In this document: positions 37,401 through 47,342 of the stretch, piece after piece
How the letters are laid out: every line of letters begins with the position of its first letter
Position numbering within the stretch: position 1 is the stretch's first letter
Source of the DNA: Pelecanus crispus
Lineage: Eukaryota > Chordata > Aves > Pelecaniformes > Pelecanidae
NCBI RefSeq assembly: GCF_030463565.1
Contig: NC_134646.1
Location: 14,722,001 to 14,786,000, forward strand
Direction: 5' to 3'
Length of the DNA: 64,000 bases
The notes under the pieces: model-generated
Seen by the model: only the letters and a program-made list of their open reading frames with translations
Database searches by the model: none
What the model was told of the DNA's origin: nothing
Position numbers and translations under genes: made by a program

Positions 37401-40400
37401 TCTGCTTTGCAAGTTGGACTAGATCAGAAAAGGCAGTGCATGTATCAGATCTTTCTGAATATCCTGCTCTATTGGCTATTTTTAGGCAGCATTTCTTTAA
37501 GGCGGAACACGTTTGCAGCTGTTTCCGTGTGATAATTTGTTGCCACATGACAAGCTCAAAGTCGGGTCAACACAAAGAATTACAGCAGTAGCTGAGAAAA
37601 GGCAGGGAAGGAGGTGAAATGCTCCTGAGCATCAAGACTTCTGCAGAAGTGAGCGATGAAGGAAATATAAGCATAACCCGAGGAACGGGAGGCCCAGTTG
37701 CAACCTCACTGAATGGAAGTCAGGAATAAAGCCATCAGCGCCTGCGGGGTTGTAACAGCAAGCTGGGTCTAAGAGGCTCCAGGCTGAAAAAAACATCACA
37801 CAAAGGAAGGGAAATTTAAGGGACTCCATCTGCTGTCATATCTTGCACATGTGGGGAAACAAAGGCACCCAGCAGGTCTGCAAGCATCTCCTAGCTCTGG
37901 CTCCTGCTGCCTGCTCCTCCAAATTCAAAATATCCTGTCCTGTGGGCCTCTCCCACCAAGATGCTGCCCCAGCCCGAGCTACTGGTCGTCTTCAGCCACC
38001 AGCATCCCTCCGGCAAGAAAGTCCCAAACAGCACCTCCCACACAGCCCTGCTAAGCTTGTGCTCTCACAGCTCACACCAGTGCTCTGAGACCATCTTTTA
38101 TTTTTTCGTTAAAAAACCCAAACAAACACCTCTTCCTTAGCACATACACCATGTACAACACTGAATCCTCCCTCCAGCCAGCTGAACCCCTGAGATCTTT
38201 ATAAAAGAGGAAGTATTTTAACATGTCGCTTTCAAAATGTTGTGGTGGTTTGTTTTTTGGGGTTTTTTTGATTGTTTGTTTTTTTTTGGTTTTGGTTTGT
38301 TTTTTTTTTTTTTTAAAAAAAAAAAAAGGGTCAGCAGCATTATCTCCTTCTGCAGGGGAGAGAATGGAAGCATAGATGCTGTTTGAGCTTTGAACACTTT
38401 AATACAAGCTCTCAGGTCCTTGGACTAACGGCAGTTTCTGCAGCCCCTGTTCAGTGTCAGGGGACCATAGTCCTTTGAAAGGGTGTAACAAAGTTAGTGA
38501 GAAAGGAGCAATGAGGATGACCACATTTACAGTAAATTATTTAAAGCAAAAGCAAAGCATTTGACTCCTTGGCTATCAGCGAGCGTTACGTAAATCAAGA
38601 GGCAGGAGTAATCTCTGTTTCCATCCAAATTAGAGAATAAACAAGACAGATAATGTTTCCTAACACCAGCAAGAGTAATGGTATTTAGGAAGGTTTCTAG
38701 CATTACAATCAAGGACAAAGCAAAGCAGGCTGTCGCTCTTCTGCTAGAAAGTCAAAATTATATTTACGCTCCACATGTGGTTTGTATTTAATGTGTCACT
38801 TGTGTGGAGTCAGACTTCACATCTCGGAGATGGTCGAATGCATTTCTGAATTGCTCCATTTAACATCTCAGACATCTGAGGAGTGAGATTCAGTAGCATG
38901 GATTTGCTCCTTTGCTGGCGAGATTTCATCTCAAGGGAGATGATCTCACCACTGTGTAAGATTATCATCTTCAACACAGGAGAGAGAAACTCTTGTGGTC
39001 AGAGAGAAGCTACTTCACCATTGATGGAGCCTGGCTGCCAACAAAACACACATACGGTGCAATAACTATCACCCCTCCAGGCCACCTGCTGTTTCTATGC
39101 CCTTTATCTGAGGATGAACTCAGTCAGTTCACTCAACACTCCATCAGTGATTTGCCCAAATTAAGCCCATACTATGCAAGGATTGTCAGAAGTCCTACAG
39201 AACCCAAATTGAGATGGGTTTGATGTCCTCAGGACCTTTTAACACCAATCTGCCTGCAGAAAGCAATGTTGTGGCTCCTGCCCCTACCCACGCAGCCCTC
39301 CGACATCACCCACCTGTACAGGAGCACTGCTTCCAAGGGCGTTTAGGACATCACTGCTCCTGAGCAGACATGTCTGCTGCGCACTGCATCAGCCCGACCA
39401 CCTCCAGCGGAGGATGCCTCCCCCTCGGTGAGCAGGAGGACTTGGGGGAAATCATCAGGCTTAACAGAAGCAGGAGTGAAGCCCACCTGCCTCCTTACTG
39501 CCCACTCGTCCCCCAGAGCCCTCCTCTGCAGGGGCATCTGCGGAGGCACAGCTCAGCTCTGCGGCTGGCCTGGGGGAACCAGGCTGCTGAGTAGGACCCC
39601 AGCTCAGAGTGATGCTCCCTCCTCACCCTGACAAGGAGCCAGCCACCAGGGAGTCCCCCACCCCAAGTTATTTTGGGGGAAAAAAGGTTTGCCTGTTTAG
39701 TAAGGGGTGCATGACAAACACAAGCAAAGCAAAGGGTCCCAGGTAGCAATGTACCAGGTACAATCAAGGAGCATTTTAGACCATGAGCTGGGCAGACCAC
39801 TCCAGCAAGGGACTAGAAAAAAAAATACATTTTCCTACCAGTCAAAGCACAGGCAAGTCCTTTCTTCACACCCTGAAGAACAGCTCCCCAGCATTGCTCT
39901 GAACCCTTTTCTTCCATGGAAAAGAAAGCCCCTAAGGCACAGCAAGCAAAGTGAAAACTATCAAGCAGCACTTTCCTTCTGCAGGCTCCGTGGGCTTACT
40001 TTATACCACCAGCCCCCAAAGGTACTGCACTCGCCTTCCCAGCCTGTGGGGCACCCCCGCCCCACACAGCTGGCTCTGCAGGAATGACCTGGGCTGGTCA
40101 TCCCTAAGGAGTCGTCACATGCATCTGGGGAGTTTTGGCAGCTGCTTATATTTAGGACATCACTGGGCATAAGCAAATAGAGAAGTTTGGTTTTTTTTTC
40201 CTTGGCACTAACAATCCTTTTCAGAGCAGCTTCACGGCTGAAAGTCAGTCAGGGTCAATTTACTGTAAGAAAATCCCCTTCTCTATTATCCTTTAGGGAA
40301 ATTATTTTAAAAACACCACCCTCATCAAAGCAGCACTGTAAGTAACACACCTTTGTGCGATTCTCCTCATCCACTCTTCGGTATTTTCTGACTCTCATAC

Positions 40401-41602
40401 CCAAGCCAGGCCAAAAGCAAAACTCATCTCCTACCTCCTCAAAGCTCCTCTGGAGCCGCCTGGGTTGAACAACCTCCCCTGCTCCCGGGCAGCGCTGCTG
40501 GGAGAAGAGAGCCACTGCCAAGCATCTCTCTGCAGGTGAATGCACGCCGGGGTTGGGCAGATGAAGTAATTCACACCTTGAGGCTGTACCGCCAGCCGGT
40601 GTGGCAACTCGCCGGCATGAAACTCAGCCTGAATAGGTGAGGACGTTGGCTGAGGTGATGAACAGTAGTGAAGCGGATCTGGATTTTGGTTGAATTGTGT
40701 CCAGTTAAAGGTGTCTGTACAAATGGGGGTTTCTCATGGTTGGGCTGGAATAGGATGTGAGATCCAGCACCCTACAATGGGCATCATGCTCCAATTTGGG
40801 ATCTTCCCCCCTCAAGTCCCACTCCTGTTTGAGTGCAATTCCCCACGCAGCGTGACTGGCAATTCATGCCTGGGTCTGTTCCTCCACAGACTGATCCATA
40901 GCCAAAACGGTGCCAAAATAACCCGCTTTTAAATGATGTAAGTGCGTGCGCAAACGATTTGCTTTAAAACCGCTCATTTAGCTAAAGTGTAGCCAAAATG
41001 TGCCATCTCCTTCACCCAGGGCGCTGGGCTGTGGTGGGGGCTGCAGTGCTGGTCTCCAGCCCCGCTCTTGTCCCTGCCCTGTGGCTCAGCTGCTGCTAAA
41101 GCCACCATCAGCAGGTGTCCTGGCTGGGGTTTGCTTCTTTTTTTCTGTCTATGAACTGGGGTAGCTGTCCTGCACACCTCAGCCAAATCTGCTGGCTACT
41201 GGGCCAGATGGACATGCCAGCAAGCATAAACCCATCTGCACTTACAGCTTTCCTGGGCTTTCCTGCAAGTACACCCTGCGCGACTGGGGGACCTCTCCGA
41301 GTGGCTGTCAAGGGTGAATTGCAGCCCTTTGGTCAAGCAACCTCTGGCCTCAGTCAATGTCCTGCAAGGTGCTGTGCTGCTCCAGCATGTGCCAACTCAC
41401 GCCCCAAACCTGGAGGGGCTCGTTTGAGGGGACTCCCTGTGCTTCCTCACACCTGCTGAGAAGGACAATGAGCTTTTCCCCACTGCTGCAATGGCCATGG
41501 CGGGAAGCCCGACAGGGCGCTCTGTCTGCTTCATCGGCTGGGGGAGATGGCGGGGACCCTGCATGGTGTGCAAGGGGGAACGCTCAAAGAAGGAGCCTTC
41601 AG
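34446..41602. other. Intergenic DNA between LTR copy 3 and the CR1 LINE
   Basis: About 7.2 kb of mixed composition with no recognisable exon. Items of note are a second consensus MEF2 site (CTATTTTTAG, 37476-37485) directly beside a reverse CCAAT box (37471-37475), a T/G-rich tract ending in T15A13 (38240-38327), and a perfect PAR-bZIP/E4BP4-type palindrome TTACGTAA at 38586-38593. The many open frames of 60-130 codons from 36200 to 41500 overlap each other on both strands and show no domains. Confidence 0.6.
38240..38327 (+). repeat. T/G-rich tract ending in T15A13
   Basis: A tract of T runs interrupted by G and GG, finishing in fifteen T then thirteen A residues (38300-38314 and 38315-38327). 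The T15A13 end is self-complementary and could form a hairpin; it is also a likely site of assembly or length error. Confidence 0.85.
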
Positions 41603-42091
41603 CACAAGAAGGACATGGACCTGTTGGAGCGGGTCCAGAGGAGGGCCATAAAAATGATCCGAGGGCTGGAGCACCTCTCCTACGAGGGCAGGCTGAGAGA
41701 GTTGGGTTTGCTCAGCCTGGAGAAGAGAAGGCTCTCGGGAGACCTTATTGCAGCTTTTCGGTACTTAATGGGGGCTCATAGGAAGGATGGGGACAATCTT
41801 TTTAGCAAGGCCTGTTGTGACAGGACAAGGAGTAATGGATTTAAACTAAAGAAGAATAGGTTTAGACTGGATATAAGGAAAAAAATTTTTACCATGAGGG
41901 TGGTGAAGCACTGGAATGGGTTGCCCAGAGAGGCAGTGGGGGCCCCATCCCTGGAAACATTCCAGGTCAGGTTGGACGGGGCTCTGAGCAACCTGATCTG
42001 GTCAGAGATGTCCCTGCTCACTGCAGGGGGGTGGGCTGGATGACCTCTAAAGGTCCCTTCCAACCCAAAGCATTCTATGAGTCTATGATAA
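41603..42091 (+). mobile_element. CR1 LINE, 5'-truncated copy with intact ORF2 C terminus
   Basis: The CR1 retrotransposon encodes an endonuclease/reverse transcriptase (ORF2). Here only the C-terminal 146 codons of ORF2 (41603-42043, ending at the stop) and the short 3' UTR remain. The reading begins HKKDMDLLERVQRRA and contains KHWNGLP, both typical of the CR1 C-terminal region. The frame is free of stops and frameshifts throughout. The 3' end has GGATGACCTCTAAAGGTCCC and the terminal repeats ATTCTATGA and GTCTATGATAAA. An upstream in-frame extension to 41357 is not CR1 and is spurious. The fragment cannot encode an active enzyme. Confidence 0.93.
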
Positions 42092-42164
42092 AGGCAGGGA
42101 AAAACTCCCCAGTGGTGCCGTTCCCTTATTTAACACACTAAATACGAATTTAACCAAATAAAGA

Positions 42165-42375
42165 CAGTCCGGCCGACGGGGGACGTAACCCCGCCAGCTG
42201 CCCCCCGGGCGGGAGGCATCGGCCCCCGGCAGCCGCCCCCAGCGGTGCCCGGGGGGCGCGGGAGCGGCCGCCGCTCGCCCACAGGTGTCCGCGCTCGCCC
42301 ACGGTGCCCGCCCGGCGCTGGGCGCTGCATTGGCGGGGCGGGGGAGCCTCCTGCTGGAGAGCCACGGTGAGGGCC
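42165..42375. promoter_or_regulatory. Isolated intergenic CpG island
   Basis: Roughly 210 bases with about 28 CpG dinucleotides by eye, including runs such as GGGCGCGGGAGCGGCCGCCG. It starts about 75 bases after the CR1 LINE and ends before the large LTR at 42635. On the plus strand a possible splice donor (CACG|GTGAGG) lies near 42365 and a TATA-like CATAAA near 42397. In a bird genome unmethylated CpG islands usually mark promoters, and neither neighbouring gene's start is here, so an unannotated transcript or alternative promoter is possible. A GC-rich repeat or a non-promoter island are alternatives. Confidence 0.4.
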
Positions 42376-42634
42376 GCCCCGCTGCTCCCCAGCAGCCATA
42401 AATGCCCTTTATCGCTCATTTTTTTTGGAAACATTTCCTTCGAGGCCATCTGGGCTGTGGCACTGCCTCGCTCTCCCTCCCCTCTGACCCTCGCTCCTTT
42501 GCCTCCAGGAGCTGAGGCTTGGCAGAAAACACCGAATATCACCGCCATCGTATGGCAGACAGCGAGCGGGCTGGCAGCCCCGGACACCCCCGGCCTTTGG
42601 GGAAGCCCCGGGGCACCTGGCTGGGGTGCGGCGC

Positions 42635-43711
42635 TGCGGTGGGTTGGCCCTGGGCAGGTGCCAGGTGCCCACCAAAGGCACTCTATGACTTCCCCTCCTC
42701 AGCTGGGCAGTGGGGAGAAAATGTAACGAAAAGCTCGTGGGTCGAGATAAGGACAGGGAGAGATCACTCAGCAATTACTGTCACCAGCAAAACAGACTCG
42801 ACTTGGGGAAAATCAGTTTAATTTATTAACAATCAAAACTGAGTAGGGTAATGAGAAATAAAACCAAATCTTAAAACATCTTCCCCCCAACCCTCCTTTC
42901 TTCCCGGGCTCAACTTCACTCCCAGATTCTCTGCCTCCTCCCCCCGAGTGGCACAGGGGGACGGGGAATGGGGGCTGGGGTCAGTGCATCACACGTTGTC
43001 TCTGCCGCTCCTTCCTCCCCAGGGGAGGACTCCTCACACTCTGCCCCTGCTCCAGCGTGGGGTCCCTCCCACGGGCTGCAGTTCTCCACGCACTGCTCCA
43101 GCGTGGGTCCCTCCCACGGGGTGCAGCCCTTCGGGAGCAGCCTGCTCCAGCGTGGGTCCCCCGTGGGGTCCCCAGCCCTGCCACCAAACCTGCTCCAGCC
43201 TGGGCTCCTCTCTCCACGGGGCCACAGGCCCTGCCAGGAGCCTGCTCCAGCGCGGGCTTCCCACGGGGTCACAGCCTCCTTGGGGCACATCCCTCTGCTC
43301 CGGCGTGGGGTCCTCCCCGGGTGCAGGGGGATCTCTGCTCCCCCGTGGGCCTCCATAGGTGCAGGGGCACAGCTGCCTCCATGGGCTGCACCAGGGCTGC
43401 GGGGGAATCTCTGCTCCGGCGCCTGGAGCACCTCCTGCCCTCCTCCTGCACTGACCTGGGTGTCTGCAGAGTCCTTCCTCTCACATATTCTCACTCCTCA
43501 CTCCAGCTGCAGTTTGTGTCCTGGCATGTTTTCCACCTCCCCACTGTCCTCCCCCCCTTAAATATGTTATCCCAGAGGCGCTACCACTGTTGCTGATGGG
43601 CTCAGCCTTGGCCAGCAGCGGGTCCGTCTTGGAGCCGGCTGGCATTGGCTCTCACAGAAGCCAGCTCTGCAGCCCCCTGCTACCAAAAGCTTGCCACGCA
43701 AACCCAATACA
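42635..43711 (-). mobile_element. Large endogenous-retrovirus LTR (family B) with internal tandem repeats
   Basis: A 1077-base LTR lying in reverse. Read on the minus strand it begins TGTATTGGGTTTGCGTGG and ends with a segment giving CAACCCACCGCA, so TG...CA ends are kept. A TATA-type CATATTTAA is at 43566-43558 and an AATAAA signal at 42827-42822 (minus strand), giving a sensible U3-R-U5 order. The middle (about 43045-43430) is a run of diverged repeats of about 48 bases, each carrying CTGCTCCAGCGTGGG on the plus strand; on the minus strand this part is open for 192 codons (43494-42916). I recognise this as a sequence common in bird genomes but do not assign a family name. A target-site duplication is not clear (GGCGC before, ACCGC after), so the copy is older or rearranged. 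No internal retroviral genes adjoin. Confidence 0.82.
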
Positions 43712-46469
43712 ACCGCTTGCACTCTGGGCGGGTGCATGCGGGTAACATCTGAAACCCGTGGGAGCTGGGAGTGTTTCCCAGCACGGTGCTGGGCGATACC
43801 TTGGCTGTGTCCCCGCCACGGGGCTTGTCTCCATCCTCATGGCGTGCTGGGACCCCCCACGCCGTGCAGTTCAGGAAAGGGCAGCGGGGTCTGGAGGAAG
43901 GCAGCGAGGACATGCCGAGGCTCGGAGCAGTGTCCCGCAAAACACGACTGAGCAAGCTCAGCCCCTGCAGCCGGGAAGCGTTGACACCACAGGTATACAC
44001 TAGACCTCTGCAAAACCAGGAGCGACACAGAGGGGAGCGACTGCCCTGGTGTTACGCCTCTGTGGGCTTCTGCTCCTGGCCTCGCTTGAGTCAGACGTGG
44101 GCTGCTGGTCTGAGCCAGCGCAGCTGCCCCAAGCAGGGCCAGAGGAACAACTTCATCGGAGCTACGGGCTCCGACAGACGCGCTCTGGGGCTCTGCCAGC
44201 GCATCTACGGCGTTGCCGCTCCCAGACGGCTGCTCTGTTCCTCTGCCAGGAGCTACCACGCTTGCTAGCTGGAGCAGGAGGAGGGACATCTGCCTGGGCT
44301 TCAGCCACCACGAGTTGCTGCCGGCCTCCCTGTGCGAGCCTGTCTTTGCTCTCAGGTGAGAGGCTGGGCTCTAAAGCCGCGCTGCAGCTGTGCAGGGGAG
44401 CAGTGCGATGGCCTGCAGCAGAGGGTGGCCCAGGCTCACGAGGGTGGTGACACTTTGCCTGCTTCTGCCGCTGCCAGGGCTTGCCGGCAGCCTGTTTGCA
44501 CGGGGATCAAAGGCTGAGGAATGAGCGTGCTGCAACATTACACCCTCACTTGCTGAGCACTGATTTTCTATGGCTTATCTATGATAAACAGAGCAACCCA
44601 TCAGGTTTCTTTTGGGTCGTGAAGTCCTCTTATTCCCTCTGGGATGCCCCCAGGCCCCATCTCCCCATGGTACAGAACTGCCTTCTCAGAGTGGTTTTTC
44701 CAGAGTGGATCCCCAAGACCCGGCACAGACAACGGCGGTTCCCTTCAGGCACCCTCAAATGTGCAGTGCAAAGCTTGCTTTCTTTCCTAGCACGGTCTGG
44801 GTATCACGGGTCAGAAGGGGCGCCGGGTCGTGCAAATCATTGCATAGTGCGAATCTGGATAAATACATTTTGAACCCCGAGTTGTCTCCATTGACTGTAG
44901 TGGGTCTGAGGGTCACCTCCTTGAATCACAGGAGCGACTACAATTTGCCTTATTTCTTCTGGAGAGAAAAAAAACCCCAACAAACCACCAGAGCGCAGAG
45001 CAGCTCAGCTTTATTTGTGTATTTTGACCAGGAATGAATCCCATATACAGTAGAGAGTGATGTAACCCAAGCCCTAAGTATGTGCTTGCATCCTGGAATT
45101 AATTGCCTTACGCCCCTTGTTATTTATAGCCCTGATGCCATTCCCAGCAGCTCCACGCTGCGTTACTTCTGCTGCGCTACTCGAGCGCGCTGCTCCCGCC
45201 AGATCTGCAGCCCCGGCGGCAGCTGTGTTGTGTGTGCAGATCACATAGCAACTGCGCACAGCTGCCTGCCAAGGAAAACCGGCCCCGCTCGCTCGCTCCC
45301 CTGGCCAGTTATTAAATGAAGGCAGAGAACAAAGCAGCGGGCAGGGAGGGAGATGTGTGGGGAAGAGCGAGACCAGATTCCTTGGCTAGCAATACCTAAA
45401 ATCTCCCTCTGATGGCAGCCCAGGGGCTCTTGCGGTGCGGAGGGCTTCTGCCCTTGGAGCAGGGCTGGTGGGACAGGGAACTCCGGGCTGTGCCGCCAAC
45501 TGGCTGACGGGTTGGGAGGGGAAAAATAATTCCTGGCGTTGCTGATAAAGCCACATTAACTCACACGTGGTTTTCATCATCTGAGCCAGCTTGCTGCCTC
45601 TCCGTTGCGAACAGCAAAGCCCAGCGGGAGGGTGGGCGCATGGGAGCAAGGAGGCACGGGGGTCTGGGGGAGCCGGGTGAGGTCTAGCCCTTGGCTGCTG
45701 CCTTCCTCGCTCCTGCGTGAAATCCGAGTTAGGACCCCAACCGATTTGGCCCATTGATGCCTCGAACGCACGGCTGCAGCTGGAAGAGAGGCATCCGTGC
45801 TGGCGGCACCGGCCAGCAAGCACAAAACGTGGGCCAGGACGGGGGTAGGCTGGGCCCCTGCGGCGGGGCTGCGGCTCGAGCCAGGATTTGGCCCTCCTTC
45901 AGGGATTTCTGTCTGCTGCCTTTTGCATCTACCGGAAAACTTTTCTTTAAGTCTCCTAAATTTCTTTTCGGTGGGATTTTTACTGTGCCTTGAACCTCTT
46001 GTAAGCAGCACACCTATGCTGGACGGCATGCCAACCCCCGGGGCTCCCTATGGCCCCCTGCTCCCCGGGGCGCGGAGCGGCAGCCGATCGGGCGAGGGAA
46101 GAGCAGCCGGACGACCCCTCGCAACGGAGGTGCAATTCCCACTGAGGCACGGCAGAGCCGTCAGCATTTAAAGCTATTTTAACACATCACGCCCAGCATC
46201 TGGGCTGAGGCTGCTGCTCTTCCCCGGGGAAGTGGAGGCATTTACCTCCCACACAGCCGCTGCTTTCTGGTCGAAAGACGCTGAAGGACAGTGGGGAGCA
46301 GAGCAGGGACTGGGGCACGGAGGCCAGGCGGCCACTCGGGTCCCCTCCCGCTATAGGTTCTGCCTCTGGCGAACGCCAAAGTCTGCAGCGGCCGAGTTCA
46401 GGAAGAAACAATCAGCGAGTGTGACACGTTAGGCAACGCCAGTTTTACACAGTCTGTTAGAAAATATGT
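43712..46469. other. GC-rich intergenic DNA downstream of RNF150
   Basis: About 2.8 kb, noticeably GC-rich with CpG-rich patches near 45160-45300 and 46030-46140. Open frames on both strands (up to 165 codons) overlap in several frames and have no recognisable domains, as expected for low stop-codon density. I see no exon or mobile element. Confidence 0.55.
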
Positions 46470-46491
46470 ACGACACAGTAATCAGATTCGT

Positions 46492-46497
46492 TTTATT
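46492..46497 (-). terminator. Candidate distal polyadenylation signal of RNF150
   Basis: A canonical AATAAA on the minus strand with a GT-rich downstream element about 15-45 bases beyond. It marks the boundary between AT-rich UTR-like sequence and GC-rich flanking DNA. Confidence 0.45.
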
Positions 46498-47099
46498 AAA
46501 AAAACTTGCAATAAAATTCCTTGGAATTCACCATCTTAACTTTGAGAGTCGCAATATTTTACTAGTACATAATAACACAGTCTCACATATTTACATTATA
46601 ATCCTCTATATAACAAAAATAGCCGTGTTGTACTACTGAATAATGCTTCCAAATACTAGCCTCAACGTTTCGGTAACTTCCCCCAGCTGAGTCACTGTCC
46701 ATGCTCTTTAGCATTTACAGTATATAACAAAGCAAGAAGGAAAAAAAATAAAAAGTGTGTGCCTCATGATTTCAGGCAAATCCCTTTAAGATGGTAGTTC
46801 TCCGACTCCCACATTTTTCAAGAGAGATAAAGTGCATTGGAGGGGAAGATGTATAAGTTATAAAATATCAGCGAAGTGTTAAAGTATATTTGCAACACTG
46901 TACAGAAAGTAATGCTAGGAAAAAAGGCTCGCTTCGCAGACTGCTACTGCACTGTTTTGGCAGCAAGTCACAGGTAGCAAGGGGGAAAAAGCTAACTACA
47001 AGAAAAAGAATGGTCTATGCAAATGCCACAGTGTGATTTTGCCATGGTTTTTCGCTAGGTGTTTCACAAACCGAAGCGCAACTGTCTGGAGAAAGGACC

Positions 47100-47118
47100 T
47101 TTTTTTTTTTTTTTTTTT
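47100..47118 (+). repeat. Poly(T) tract (poly(A) in the RNF150 transcript)
   Basis: Nineteen T residues on the plus strand. In an RNF150 transcript it would be an internal A run and a likely site of false priming in oligo(dT) cDNA libraries, which could mimic a 3' end. Confidence 0.85.
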
Positions 47119-47280
47119 AACGTGGAGATGAAGGGTCATTTCCCACAGTCAAAAGAAACACAACGTGGTCAGCCTGCAGAAACCCACTGCCTTACCAGCA
47201 AAACAACCTCAGGCAAAAATAGGCTCCCGTCCTGAGGGAGCCGCAGCGCAAGCAGAGCTGCGGTGCGTGAGCGTGACAGC

Positions 47281-47342
47281 CCTGTCACCCTGTCAGCCCC
47301 GTCACCCTGTCACCCTGTCAGCCCCGTCACCCTGTCAGCCCC
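47281..47342 (+). repeat. Short minisatellite (GTCACCCT / GTCAGCCCC units)
   Basis: A 62-base array mixing two related short units, GTCACCCT and GTCAGCCCC, in the pattern of a composite repeat of about 17 and 25 bases. It lies in the probable RNF150 3' UTR, where it would be read as the complementary GGGGCTGAC and AGGGTGAC units. Confidence 0.85.

Noticed and set aside
42968..43561. 197-codon plus-strand open frame
   Set aside because: It is antisense to the tandem repeats of the large LTR and has only low-complexity Ser/Pro/Gly composition.
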